DNA of 64,000 bases, from assembly GCA_946415755.1 (NCBI GenBank), contig CAMKTS010000018.1:1-64000 (forward strand), read 5' to 3'. The translations under genes were made by a program, and so were the position numbers. Below, piece by piece: positions 34,365-45,109 of this stretch; the first letter of the stretch is position 1, and the number at the start of each line of letters is the position of its first letter. This DNA is from an uncultured Prevotella sp. Its GTDB lineage: Bacteria > Bacteroidota > Bacteroidia > Bacteroidales > Bacteroidaceae. The notes under the pieces were generated by a model that made no database searches, was not told the origin of the DNA, and saw nothing but the letters and a program-made list of their open reading frames with translations.

Positions 34365-37300
34365 TCATTCCTCATTGAGTGTTACCTCTTCAATCCTGTT
34401 GCTATAGACGTACCACAGCCATCCCCTTACTTGCGGCATTCCCATTTCCTGGAGCAGTTGTATATACTCGCCCACCTGTTCGTGGTATTCCTGGTGTGGC
34501 CGACCGAACTTGAAGTCGATGACGTGTGTCTCGCTACCGTTGGTGATGACGCGGTCAGGCCGGCGTGTCACCACCTTTCCTTCGGCATCTGTGGTGAGTA
34601 TGCTGCACTCGTTTAGTACGTTCCATCTGCCAGAGAACCAGTCTGATACGCGCTTGTCTTCAAGTCTTTTGCGCAGCAGGTTGGTCAGCTTCTCGGCCGT
34701 TATCTCATCATCATACAGCACGCCCTCAGACTGTAGTTGTTGGAGGGCGTCTCCGATATCATCGACGGTACGGATGTGACTGAAGATGTCGTGTAACACG
34801 CTGCCCGTCTTGATGTAGTTCTGCTCCTCCTGCTCCTCATCGCCCTCGATGAATTCGCGGCTTTTGTTGCTCTGCCGGAACTCAGGCATCGTCTCGAAGC
34901 TCTCGATGTCGGCAGGTTGTGGTGTGACAGGTTGGAGGAATGCATTGTCAGAACGTTTCACTTCGCTGTCGGCAGCAGAAGCATGACGGGCGAGCTTGCC
35001 GTAGCTGAAGATGAGCGGCTGGCTCTCATCGTCCATTCCCTCCAGCATGCTGTCGGTCAGCTTTTTGCTGACAGCGGGCAGCACGCTTTCGATCAGAGCC
35101 GACCGTGATGTCTTGGTACCGCGCTTTCCGATGACGAAAAGGTTACGTGAGGCACGTGTGAAGGCCACGTAGAGCAGGTTCAGATTGTCTACGGTATTCT
35201 GCAGGTGCTCCACCAGATAGTCGTGCTCATAGATAGTTCCCCTCATCAGTTTCTCACTATAGTCGATAGGAGCCAGTGGTAGCGCATCAAAGGGAGATGC
35301 AGAGGGTTTGCACCAGAGGATGTCGGGTTGTTCCAGCCGCCAGTCGCAGAAGGGAATGATGACATTGTCGTACTCCAGGCCTTTGCTCTTATGGATGGTC
35401 AGGATGCGAATGCCGTCGGTGGCATCGCTCTGGATGGTCTTGCTGCTGATGGTCTCTTCCCATTCGTTGAGAAAGTCGTCGATATCTGTGCTGTTGTCCT
35501 GGGCAAACTGGTTCAGTTGGTCGTAGAACATACTGACGTAGCCGCTCTGACCGATGAGTCGTTGCAGTTGGAAGACGTGATAGAGTCGTTCGGCCAGCTC
35601 GTACAGCGGCAACTGTAGCAGATCGTTGCTACACTTGATAAACGATTCGGGCAATAGTGGGTCGAGTGGCTGCCCCTTGACAAACAGCTCGTAGTCGGCT
35701 GTGATGTTGCCCAGCACATCGTTCTGGTAGAGCTTGGCCAGCGTGGCTTTGGTCAGGTCATCGTCGGGATGAACGAGCAGTCGCAGGGCATTCACCATTA
35801 CCTTGTTGGCTGTAGAGGCATCGAGCCGGAACGCCTCGTCGCTGACGATGTTCAGATGCGGCAACCTGTCTGACAGGTAGTCGGCGATAGCAGGTATCTG
35901 CTTGTTGGTTCTTACGAGGATGGCTATCTGTCGCTGTTGCATTCCCTCTGACAGCAGCATCTGCAGCGTGTAGCCCACTGTCTCCATCACTTGCTCCTGA
36001 TAGTCCTCTTTTGTCAGCAGCGTTACGCAGACCCTTCCGTCGTGCTGTCGCTTTTCGGGTACCAGCTGTTCCACATCATCGTAGGCATGCTGCAGCTGTG
36101 CTGCTCCGTCGGGGTATTCCTCCCTTTGCTTCTCGCATTCTATTCGTGCAGCCTCGGTGAAGAAGGCGTTGTTGAAGTTGATGATGTTGCGCTCCGAGCG
36201 GTAGTTGGTCTCCAACGGTTTTATATCGAGCATGTCGGTGGCATTGGGAAACTCGCGCTCTATTGCATTCATCAGTCGCCAGTCGCCTGAACGCCAGCGA
36301 TAGATGCTCTGCTTGACATCGCCCACGATGAGGTTCTCAGACCCCGCATGACTCATGCACTCCAGCAGCAGTACCTTGAAATTCTGCCATTGTACGGAAC
36401 TGGTGTCCTGGAACTCGTCGATCATCACGTGCTTCAGCTGGGTGCCTATCTTCTCGAAGATGAATGGCGAGTCGCTGCCCTTGATGAGTTCGTGCAGCAG
36501 CTGCTGGGTGTCGCTGAGCAGGAACCGGCTCGACGCATCGTTCAGCTCGCGCACCTTCTGTTCGATGCTTCCCAACAGGCGCAACTGGCTGAGGTGGCGT
36601 AGCGTGAGGTGGGCCGACTGGTAGAGCATCCATTGTCTGTCGCGCTCCTGAATGGCTCGACGTAGAAGGGGGATGAGGGTGCTTTCAGCCAGCATCTGTA
36701 TCTCTTCGGCTCTGGGATGCGTCTTCTTGCACCATTTGGTGGCATCCTCTACAGCATCGGCCGTGCGCTTTCCTACGATTTCCTCGTCAAACTGTCCTGC
36801 CTGTAATTTGAGGAAGAATCCCGCCACGCCGTTGCGCCCGTAAAGCAGTTCTTCGACGGGTATGTTTTCGGATTCCAGTGTATGCATGAATTCGTCGCCT
36901 ATCGCCTGCATGTGGTTGAGTGCGGTGTCGCGGATGTCGCGCAGCTGCCGGATGTAGTGGTCGAAGAAGTGGTTGTCATCGGTTTTCTCCCTTAGTTTGC
37001 TGCCTTTCTCCTTATAGTAGTCGCGGAAGATATTGCGCCCAAAGGTCTTCACCTGTCCGATGATGTTCCAGTTGCGGTTTTCGCTGATGTTGTCCATGAT
37101 GTATCGCATGATCCACTGCAGGATGCGGTCGTTGCGCGTCAGCGAGTCGATCAGGCTGTCTACCGCCTGTTCCTCCACTTGTATGTCGTTCAGTCCCACG
37201 CGCAGGTTGGCCGTCAGGTCAAGTTCTCGCGCCAGATTGCGCAGCACGCTCTGGAAGAAGGTGTCGATGGTCTCTACGCGGAAGTCGTGGTAGTTGTGCA

Positions 37301-37595
37301 AAAGGAGGTGCAGGGCCTCTCCGGCTCGCTGGCTGACGGTAGTGCTGTCCAGACCTGTCGCCTTGAGGATGTTTTGCCGGTAGCTGTCAGAGTCGGGCAG
37401 TCCTTTCCAGATGCCGTACAACTGGCTGAGTATGCGCATCTTCATCTCTTCGGTGGCCTTGTTGGTGAAGGTGACGGCGAGGATGTTGCGGTAGCTCATC
37501 GGATTCTCAATGAGCAGCTTGATATATTTCGTGGCCAGTGTGAAGGTCTTTCCTGATCCTGCGCTGGCCTTGTAGACGGTGAGTGGTTTTACCAT
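34365..37595 (-). CDS. AddA/RecB-like UvrD-family helicase-nuclease
   Basis: 1076 aa from the ATG at 37595, which overlaps the upstream stop by 7 bp; a start 10 codons earlier is less likely. SF1 helicase motifs: VYKASAGSGKTFTLATKYIK (Walker A), NILAVTFTNKATEEMKMRIL (motif Ia), HVMIDEFQDTSSVQW (Walker B), ILTIHKSKGLEYDNVIIPF and LLYVAFTRASRNLFVIG. The C-terminal nuclease has HVIDFKFGR and a QVGEYIQLL motif. Partner of the AddB-like gene downstream; the pair loads recombinase after chewing DNA ends. Confidence 0.9.
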   Translation of the reverse strand: MVKPLTVYKASAGSGKTFTLATKYIKLLIENPMSYRNILAVTFTNKATEEMKMRILSQLYGIWKGLPDSDSYRQNILKATGLDSTTVSQRAGEALHLLLHNYHDFRVETIDTFFQSVLRNLARELDLTANLRVGLNDIQVEEQAVDSLIDSLTRNDRILQWIMRYIMDNISENRNWNIIGQVKTFGRNIFRDYYKEKGSKLREKTDDNHFFDHYIRQLRDIRDTALNHMQAIGDEFMHTLESENIPVEELLYGRNGVAGFFLKLQAGQFDEEIVGKRTADAVEDATKWCKKTHPRAEEIQMLAESTLIPLLRRAIQERDRQWMLYQSAHLTLRHLSQLRLLGSIEQKVRELNDASSRFLLSDTQQLLHELIKGSDSPFIFEKIGTQLKHVMIDEFQDTSSVQWQNFKVLLLECMSHAGSENLIVGDVKQSIYRWRSGDWRLMNAIEREFPNATDMLDIKPLETNYRSERNIINFNNAFFTEAARIECEKQREEYPDGAAQLQHAYDDVEQLVPEKRQHDGRVCVTLLTKEDYQEQVMETVGYTLQMLLSEGMQQRQIAILVRTNKQIPAIADYLSDRLPHLNIVSDEAFRLDASTANKVMVNALRLLVHPDDDLTKATLAKLYQNDVLGNITADYELFVKGQPLDPLLPESFIKCSNDLLQLPLYELAERLYHVFQLQRLIGQSGYVSMFYDQLNQFAQDNSTDIDDFLNEWEETISSKTIQSDATDGIRILTIHKSKGLEYDNVIIPFCDWRLEQPDILWCKPSASPFDALPLAPIDYSEKLMRGTIYEHDYLVEHLQNTVDNLNLLYVAFTRASRNLFVIGKRGTKTSRSALIESVLPAVSKKLTDSMLEGMDDESQPLIFSYGKLARHASAADSEVKRSDNAFLQPVTPQPADIESFETMPEFRQSNKSREFIEGDEEQEEQNYIKTGSVLHDIFSHIRTVDDIGDALQQLQSEGVLYDDEITAEKLTNLLRKRLEDKRVSDWFSGRWNVLNECSILTTDAEGKVVTRRPDRVITNGSETHVIDFKFGRPHQEYHEQVGEYIQLLQEMGMPQVRGWLWYVYSNRIEEVTLNEE

Positions 37596-39598
37596 CGGTT
37601 GAAGATGTGAATGGTGAGTTTGCATTCAAACTGGTAGAATTTCGCGCCGAGTATACTGCCGAAGACACCCGTTGAGAACAGGCGGTTGGTGAATCCGTAG
37701 CCTATCTCGAAGTAGGGTTTCTGGTGGGCGATGGTGAGGGCACTGAGGTAGAGTCGCTCTGTCTCGATGAAACGTCCTACGACGGGCAGGTACGAGAGTG
37801 CCATTAGCGGCGAGTCGTAGGTGGCGTGTGCGCGCAGGTAGTAGTCGGACTCGTTATACCATCTGCTGTTCAGTAGCTGGAACTGTCCTGTCCACTCGTC
37901 TTCCCATCCGGTGGGCAGGTTCTCGTCACGGAAGTTTTCGTAGTCGACGAAGTAGTCGGTGCTGCGATTGGTATAGAATCCTGCACCGCCCCTGAGGCTG
38001 AGTACGCGCATGCATGGGAGGTCGCGCTTGTAGGAGGCATCAAACTCCCAGCGCTCGTACTGCAGGTTGGACTGCAGCACGTTCTTGATGCTGCGCTCGT
38101 AGTTGGCGGTCAGCATGGGACCGTCTTTCCAGGGTGTGAAGTGCAGGCTGATGCGTGGAGAGAAGCTGCGATACTCCGATGGCATTCCGATGTCGCGCAT
38201 GAATTGCGGGTTGAAGGAGTTGCGGCGGTGGTAGATGACACCTCCCAGCACTTCCAGCCAGGGGAAGAGCACTATATTGTTCTGCAGCAGGATAAACTCG
38301 TTGTTGAACACGGGTATCGACTTGTCGAAGCCCACCTTCTTCTGGATGTCTTCAACCAGCTTGGGATTGTTGGTGCGGTTGCCGTTGGCAAACACAAACT
38401 CTACAAATCCGTTACGGCGGGCGTTGTAGGTCATGCGCAGCGGGATGGAGTAGTAGAATTGCCGCTGCTTGAAGTTGTAGCCTATCTGCGGATTAGTCCA
38501 GATGAACCGGTTGTCGTTCCACATATACTGCACACCAGCCTTGAGACGGTAGGAGAATCCGTGGCTGCGGCTGAAGGCGAAATAGAGGGGATTGAACAGC
38601 GGCGAAATGCCCATATAGAGTCCGCCGATGGTTCGTGACTGGCTGTTGATAAGGTTGTCGCCGATGATGTCCCAGGCAATCTCCTTCCAGATGTTGCGAC
38701 GGTGCTTGACGGTAGTGGTGTCGGCAGCCGCACGCAGGCGTTCCTCGTCGTAATGGTCGTACACTTTCGTCTCTATCTCTGTCAGCGGGGTTGGGCGCAG
38801 GGTGGCCATCAGTTCTCTGTCAGTCACTTCTACAACGCTGTCTGGCAGTGTCTTCGGACAGTTGTAGTAGGCCGTGAACTGTGCGCTGACGCGGTTGCCC
38901 AGGAACTTGAATCTGGCGGTGGTGGTGCTGCGCTCTGGGATGGCCATCCGCGGGTTTTTGATGCTCATCAGAGCCGTCACGTTGAAGCGTATCATGTCGA
39001 ATTCCCCTTCGAAGTTGACCGACTGCACACGCCCCGTTGTGGCATCTACAACAGCGTGGCCACTGATGAGCTGTGTATTGTTATTCTTCGGCTTAATGCG
39101 CACGATAGCCAGCTCGCTGCCTACGTAGCTGATTTTGTAGCGGTAGAAGCGGCGGTTGGCATAATGGAAGGGTGAGAGCATGTGGTCAGGATAGAGCGTC
39201 TCGTTGTAGATGTTGGGTGTCATGAAGTCGAGCATGGCGGGCATCACCTTGCGGTTGCGCGGAATGGTGCCGCAAATCACCTGGCGCGTCAGGTCGTACT
39301 CGTTGTCGCTCTTGTACTTCAACTTGCAGTAGGCCTCACCAACATACTGCTTGTCGCCCTTGGCGATAGAGTACATCGTGGGCACCAGGAAGAGCAGGGC
39401 GTTGCGATGCTCGGTTTTGAAGTTGTACACCATATACACGTTTTGCTCCGTATCCTCCCGGCTCTCTGCATACGTGTCGTAGTAGCTCCACATGCGATGC
39501 AGCAGCAGCGAGTCGGCCGAGTCGCTGGCAAAACAAATGCTGGGCATGAACATCATCATACCCAGCAATAGTGTCCCTATGCATGGCTTTAGATTCAC
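37589..39598 (-). CDS. DUF5686-family outer membrane beta-barrel protein
   Basis: 669 aa with a GTG start at 39598 and signal peptide LLLGMMMFMPSICFASD. Central DUF5686 sequence (WDIIGDNLINSQSRT, GGLYMGISPLFNPLYFAFSR) is followed by repeated antiparallel strands such as FIWTNPQIGYNFKQRQFYYS and a C-terminal strand ending in aromatic residues (KLTIHIFNRW), as in barrel proteins. Role unknown; the family is restricted to Bacteroidota. The promoter is strong and lies 4 nt from the GTG, so the mRNA should be leaderless. The gene stop overlaps the start of the AddA-like gene. Confidence 0.8.
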   Translation of the reverse strand: MNLKPCIGTLLLGMMMFMPSICFASDSADSLLLHRMWSYYDTYAESREDTEQNVYMVYNFKTEHRNALLFLVPTMYSIAKGDKQYVGEAYCKLKYKSDNEYDLTRQVICGTIPRNRKVMPAMLDFMTPNIYNETLYPDHMLSPFHYANRRFYRYKISYVGSELAIVRIKPKNNNTQLISGHAVVDATTGRVQSVNFEGEFDMIRFNVTALMSIKNPRMAIPERSTTTARFKFLGNRVSAQFTAYYNCPKTLPDSVVEVTDRELMATLRPTPLTEIETKVYDHYDEERLRAAADTTTVKHRRNIWKEIAWDIIGDNLINSQSRTIGGLYMGISPLFNPLYFAFSRSHGFSYRLKAGVQYMWNDNRFIWTNPQIGYNFKQRQFYYSIPLRMTYNARRNGFVEFVFANGNRTNNPKLVEDIQKKVGFDKSIPVFNNEFILLQNNIVLFPWLEVLGGVIYHRRNSFNPQFMRDIGMPSEYRSFSPRISLHFTPWKDGPMLTANYERSIKNVLQSNLQYERWEFDASYKRDLPCMRVLSLRGGAGFYTNRSTDYFVDYENFRDENLPTGWEDEWTGQFQLLNSRWYNESDYYLRAHATYDSPLMALSYLPVVGRFIETERLYLSALTIAHQKPYFEIGYGFTNRLFSTGVFGSILGAKFYQFECKLTIHIFNRW

Positions 39599-39601
39599 GC
39601 C

Positions 39602-39634
39602 CCAAAATTACAAATAATTTTCGGAGCTGCCAAA
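39602..39634 (-). promoter_or_regulatory. Consensus promoter of the DUF5686 gene, touching its GTG start
   Basis: On the minus strand TTTG (39631-39634), exactly 20 bp, then TAATTTTG (39603-39610). Four bases separate the box from the GTG at 39598. The minus-33 element is just downstream of the rpoD stop codon. Confidence 0.7.
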
Positions 39635-39636
39635 CT

Positions 39637-40509
39637 TTAGCCCAAATATTTCATCAAAATGCGTGCATTGCCGCTGTCGCGCAACTTTGCAATGCTTTTT
39701 TCGCGTATCTGGCGCACTCTTTCACGTGTCAAGCCCAGCTGGTCACCAATCTCTTCAAGGCCTTTCTCGTGGCATCCGATGCCGAAACACTCACGGATGA
39801 TAGTGATTTCACGGTCTTTCAGCACCTTCTGCAGCACTGTGTTCAGCTCCTGGGCCATCGACTCGTGGTCAACATGACGGTCGGTACGGCTGTCATCGCC
39901 CGACGCCATCACGTCGAGCATGCAGTTGTCCTCGCCGTCCTGAAAGGGAGCATCGATGGATACGTGGTGACCATCGGCCATCATCGACTGCGAAATCTTC
40001 TCTTCGTCCATGTTGGTGGCATCGCTCAACTCGCCTACCGAAGGGTGGCGCTGATTCTCCTGCTCAAATTTGTTGATCTCGTGGTTGATTTTGCTCAACG
40101 AGCCTACCTGGTTCAGCGGCAGGCGCACGATGCGACTTTGCTCGGCGATGGCTTGCAGAATACTCTGCCGAATCCACCAAACAGCGTATGAAATGAATTT
40201 GAATCCACGTGTTTCATCAAACTTCTGTGCGGCCTTAATCAGACCGATGTTACCCTCGTCAATCAAGTCGGTAAGCGTCAGCCCCTGATGCTGATACTGC
40301 TTGGCGACAGATACTACGAATCGAAGATTGGCAGTTACCAATTTGTCCTTGGCGCGCTCGCCCTCAGGACCGCCCTTGCGAATTTTCTGAGCCAGCTCAA
40401 TCTCTTCATCGATGCTGATCAGCGGCGCGCGGCCAATCTCCACCAGATACTTGTCCAGTGCCTCACTTGAGCGATTCGTAATACTCTTTTGAATCTTTAG
40501 TTGTCTCAT
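39637..40509 (-). CDS. rpoD: Primary (housekeeping) RNA polymerase sigma factor
   Basis: 290 aa, the short Bacteroidota form lacking most of region 1.1. Region 1.2 SEALDKYLVEIGRAPLIS, region 2 LVTANLRFVVSVAKQYQHQG and DLIDEGNIGLIKAAQKFDET with RGFKFISYAVWWIRQSILQA, region 3 and a region 4 ending LGLTRERVRQIREKSIAKLR. This sigma reads the TTTG/TAnnTTTG promoters listed in this annotation. Own promoter TAACTTTGC at complement 40583-40591, 73 nt upstream. Confidence 0.96.
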   Translation of the reverse strand: MRQLKIQKSITNRSSEALDKYLVEIGRAPLISIDEEIELAQKIRKGGPEGERAKDKLVTANLRFVVSVAKQYQHQGLTLTDLIDEGNIGLIKAAQKFDETRGFKFISYAVWWIRQSILQAIAEQSRIVRLPLNQVGSLSKINHEINKFEQENQRHPSVGELSDATNMDEEKISQSMMADGHHVSIDAPFQDGEDNCMLDVMASGDDSRTDRHVDHESMAQELNTVLQKVLKDREITIIRECFGIGCHEKGLEEIGDQLGLTRERVRQIREKSIAKLRDSGNARILMKYLG

Positions 40510-40582
40510 CCTAAACTTGTAAAAAAATACGTAACTATCTGATAGTCAACAGTGTGTATATAAAACACCATTTAAAAGCGAT

Positions 40583-40591
40583 GCAAAGTTA
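40583..40591 (-). promoter_or_regulatory. Minus-7 box of rpoD
   Basis: TAACTTTGC on the minus strand, leaving an AT-rich leader of about 70 nt. The rest of 40510-40694 has no gene. Confidence 0.55.
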
Positions 40592-40694
40592 CAAAAAAAA
40601 TCAATACGTTGTTCTCCTTCAGCCTATTATTTTTTATTAAAAAATCTTAATGGGTCAAGCTGAATCGAATATATGTAGCCAGAAGCCTCCCGTG

Positions 40695-41489
40695 TCAGCA
40701 ACGTAACTGCCAGAAAGCTACTGCTGCGGCGGCTGCAACATTCAGCGAGTCGACACCATGAGCCATCGGGATGCGAACCACATAGTCGGCCTCTTCTATC
40801 GTCTGGTAGGGGAGACCGTCGCCTTCTGTCCCCATGATGATAGCCAAACGCGGTTCAGCCATCAGCTGCGGATGGTCGACGGGGATGGAGTGGGGGGTGA
40901 GGGCCATTGCTGCCGTCTTGAAGCCAAACTGCCGCAGCTGGCTTACAGGGCCGTCAATCCATGTCCAGGGCACGAGGAAAACACTACCCATCGATACGCG
41001 GACGGCACGACGGTTCAGAGGGTCGCACGAGTCGCGCGTAAGCACCACGCCGTCGATTCCCAGGGCTGCTGCCGAGCGGAAAATAGCTCCAATGTTGGTG
41101 GTGTCGCTCACTGCCTCAATGACCACGATGCGGCGGGCATTATCTACCACCTGCTGTAACGAGGGCTGTGGCTTGCGCCTCATGGCACAGAGCACGCCAC
41201 GAGTCAGCGTATAACCCGTGAGCTGCGCCAGAAGCTCGCGGCTACCGGTATAGACGGGAACATCGGGCGACAGCCGTCTGATGATGTCTTTGGCATCGCC
41301 CTCAATGTGCCGTTGTTCGCATAGCAGGGCGGTGGGCTGCCATCCAGCATCCAGGGCTACACGAATCACCTTCGGACTCTCTGCGATGAAGAGTCCCTGG
41401 CTGGCTTCGCTCTCCATGCGCAACTGGGCCTCAGTAAGGCGGCTGAACACCTGGACGGCGGGATCGTCTAATGAGGCGATGGTAGGCAT
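40695..41489 (-). CDS. TrmH/SpoU-family RNA 2'-O-methyltransferase
   Basis: 264 aa. N-terminal RNA-binding subdomain (FSRLTEAQLRMESEASQGLF, FIAESPKVIRVALDAGWQP) and C-terminal SPOUT knot: VVIEAVSDTTNIGAIFRSAA, LGIDGVVLTRDSCDPLNRRA, AIIMGTEGDGLPYQTIEEAD and VRIPMAHGVDSLNVAAAAAV. It methylates a ribose in tRNA or rRNA using S-adenosylmethionine; the exact target is not readable. 14 bp downstream of the DEAD helicase stop. Confidence 0.93.
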   Translation of the reverse strand: MPTIASLDDPAVQVFSRLTEAQLRMESEASQGLFIAESPKVIRVALDAGWQPTALLCEQRHIEGDAKDIIRRLSPDVPVYTGSRELLAQLTGYTLTRGVLCAMRRKPQPSLQQVVDNARRIVVIEAVSDTTNIGAIFRSAAALGIDGVVLTRDSCDPLNRRAVRVSMGSVFLVPWTWIDGPVSQLRQFGFKTAAMALTPHSIPVDHPQLMAEPRLAIIMGTEGDGLPYQTIEEADYVVRIPMAHGVDSLNVAAAAAVAFWQLRC

Positions 41490-41503
41490 TGGATTATGAG
41501 TAA

Positions 41504-42811
<1,308 letters not shown>

Positions 42812-42839
42812 TGGAAATTTTGAATTTTTAATTATTCAT

Positions 42840-43952
42840 TTAATTCGGTGCTTGCCGGTAGCAGAAGTAGGCAATGAAAGCGTACAGGATGTTGGGAACC
42901 CACGCGGCTAGCATCGGCGGCGTGTTGGCATTGATGGCAAAGGTGGCACTCACCGTTTGTAGCAAGATGTAGGTGAAGGAGAGTGCCAGACCAATACCGA
43001 GGTATAGACCCATGCCTCCCTTACGCTTGCGCGATGATAGCGAAACACCGATGATGGTGAGGATGAACGAGGCGAACGACGAGGCGATACGCTTGTGGAA
43101 CTCCACCTCGTATTGTACCACGTTGCTGGAACCGCGCTCCTGCTGCTTGGAGATGTAGCGCAGCAGCTCGGGCGACGTGAACGTCTCCTGCTGCCCCTTT
43201 GAGAACACCAAGTCCATCGGCTCCATCTGTATCAGCGTGTCGAGTTCGCTACCAGAGGTGATCTGTTCGCGCATACCCTTCAGCGTGCGGATCTTGTAGT
43301 TGCGTGCCTTCCAGTGGTAACGCTCCTCGGCAATGGTGTCGTACTGGATGATGTTGGCATTCATTTGACTGACCAGCTTCTTGTTCTCGAACTTATACAA
43401 TGCAAAACCGTAGCCCGTCTTGCGCAGGTCATCGTATTGCGAGATATAAGCCACCACACCCTTGTCGACCATTAGTTGAATGTTGGATGCTGACGTATTC
43501 TTCTTGTTGTTCTTGTAGAGAGACTCAAAGTCATGGCGGACAATATTGCCCTGCGGAATGACGTAGGCCCCCAGGTAGTAATTGAGCACGGCAATGAGGG
43601 CTGCGGAGATAAGATAGGGGCGCAGCAGCCGCTTGAAGCTCATCCCGCAGGCCAGCATGGCGATAATCTCAGAGTTGCCTGCCAGTTTCGAAGTGAAGAA
43701 GATGACGGCAATGAAGACGAACAGTGGCGAGAAGAGGTTGGCGAAATAGGGTACGAAGTTCATGTAGTAGTCGAACACAATGGCGCGCAGAGGAGCATGG
43801 AAACTTGTGAACTTGGCCAGGTTCTCGTTGACATCGAAGACTATCGAGATACTAATGATGAGGACGATTGAGTAGACATAGGTGCCGATGAACTTCTTGA
43901 TAATATACCAGTCAAGCCGTTTCGGGAATTTTCTCATTTTTTCATTTCTCAT
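42840..43952 (-). CDS. LptF/LptG-family permease (YjgP/YjgQ)
   Basis: 370 aa; starts at 43952 or 43937 (MRKFPKRLDWYIIKKF) are both possible. Six transmembrane helices in two groups of three around a periplasmic beta-jellyroll (about residues 130-270). Family signatures: RLDWYIIKKFIGTYVYSIVL, PLFVFIAVIFFTSKLAGNSE and AMLACGMSFKRLLRPYL. Part of the LptB2FG motor that extracts lipopolysaccharide; which of F or G it is cannot be told with certainty, F being likelier beside tgt in Bacteroidota. Follows tgt after 14 bp; the gap consists of CTCATT-type short repeats. Confidence 0.88.
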   Translation of the reverse strand: MRNEKMRKFPKRLDWYIIKKFIGTYVYSIVLIISISIVFDVNENLAKFTSFHAPLRAIVFDYYMNFVPYFANLFSPLFVFIAVIFFTSKLAGNSEIIAMLACGMSFKRLLRPYLISAALIAVLNYYLGAYVIPQGNIVRHDFESLYKNNKKNTSASNIQLMVDKGVVAYISQYDDLRKTGYGFALYKFENKKLVSQMNANIIQYDTIAEERYHWKARNYKIRTLKGMREQITSGSELDTLIQMEPMDLVFSKGQQETFTSPELLRYISKQQERGSSNVVQYEVEFHKRIASSFASFILTIIGVSLSSRKRKGGMGLYLGIGLALSFTYILLQTVSATFAINANTPPMLAAWVPNILYAFIAYFCYRQAPN

Positions 43953-43966
43953 ATCTCATTCCTCAT

Positions 43967-45109
43967 TTAAAGCCTGCGACCGAGGTCAGAGACTATGCTG
44001 CGTTTCCATTGTGTAAAGTCGCCCTGTTCGATGTGCTGACGAGCATCGGTAACCAGGCGCAGATAGAAGGCCAGATTGTGGATGGAGGCTATCTGCAGAG
44101 CCAGCAACTCCTGTGCTTTGAACAGGTGGTGCAGGTAGGCCTTTGAGTGCAGACGGTCGATGTCGCAGCCATCAGGGTCGATGGGGGAGAAGTCGTCCTC
44201 CCACTTCTTGTTGCGCAGATTCATCGTACCCTGATAGGTGAAGAGCATGGCGTTGCGCCCGTTACGGGTTGGCATCACGCAGTCGAACATGTCGACACCA
44301 CGCTCGATGGCCTCCAGAAGATTCTGCGGTGTACCGACGCCCATCAGATAGCGGGGACGATCCTTGGGCAAAATATCGTTTACCACCTCAATCATCTCAT
44401 ACATCACCTCAGTAGGCTCACCAACGGCTAGTCCTCCGATACTGGCACCGCCACCATCATCCAACTTGCCCAGCGTGTCAACCACATGCTTGGCAGCCTC
44501 CTGGCGCAGGTCTTTATAGGTACAGCCCTGCACGATGGGGAACAGCGTCTGGTTGTGGCCGTACAGCGGTTCCGTCTCGTTGAAGCGCTTGACGCAGCGG
44601 TCAAGCCACCGCTGAGTCAGCCCTAACGACTTTTTGGCATACTGGTAGTCGCTCTGTCCTGGCGGGCACTCGTCGAGGGCCATCATGATGTCGGCACCGA
44701 TAATGCGCTCTGTGTCCATCACGTTCTCAGGAGTGAAGAAATGCTTCGAGCCGTCGATGTGCGAGCGGAACTCACAGCCTTCCTCTTTCAGCTTTCGGAT
44801 GCCTGTCAAGGAAAAAACCTGAAAACCACCAGAATCCGTCAGGATGGGCTTGTCCCATGTGTTGAACTTGTGCAGGCCACCAGCCTTACGCAAAATGTCA
44901 AGTCCCGGACGCAGATACAGATGGTAGGTGTTGCCCAAGATAATCTGTGCCTTTACCTGTTCGCGTAGTTCCTGGAAATGTACGCCCTTCACCGAGCCGC
45001 ACGTTCCAACAGGCATGAAGATTGGGGTAGTGATCTGACCGTGGTCGGTAGTAATCAAGCCGCTTCGCGCACTACTGTATGGGTCGTTATGCTGAACTTC
45101 GAAAGTCAC
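43967..45109 (-). CDS. tgt: Queuine tRNA-ribosyltransferase
   Basis: 380 aa, GTG start at 45109 overlapping the lon stop. TIM barrel that exchanges guanine 34 for a queuine precursor. Active-site segments: ILTDSGGFQVFSLTGIRKL, IGADIMMALDECPPG and DMFDCVMPTRNGRNAM with the nucleophilic Asp, plus GGLAVGEPTEVMYEMIEV. The zinc region is altered: where most Tgt proteins have C-x-C-x2-C this one reads DGCDID before RLHSKAYLHHL, leaving one Cys, though the later His (IASIHNLAFY) is kept. Either zinc is bound by other ligands or the site is lost. Confidence 0.93.
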   Translation of the reverse strand: MTFEVQHNDPYSSARSGLITTDHGQITTPIFMPVGTCGSVKGVHFQELREQVKAQIILGNTYHLYLRPGLDILRKAGGLHKFNTWDKPILTDSGGFQVFSLTGIRKLKEEGCEFRSHIDGSKHFFTPENVMDTERIIGADIMMALDECPPGQSDYQYAKKSLGLTQRWLDRCVKRFNETEPLYGHNQTLFPIVQGCTYKDLRQEAAKHVVDTLGKLDDGGGASIGGLAVGEPTEVMYEMIEVVNDILPKDRPRYLMGVGTPQNLLEAIERGVDMFDCVMPTRNGRNAMLFTYQGTMNLRNKKWEDDFSPIDPDGCDIDRLHSKAYLHHLFKAQELLALQIASIHNLAFYLRLVTDARQHIEQGDFTQWKRSIVSDLGRRL

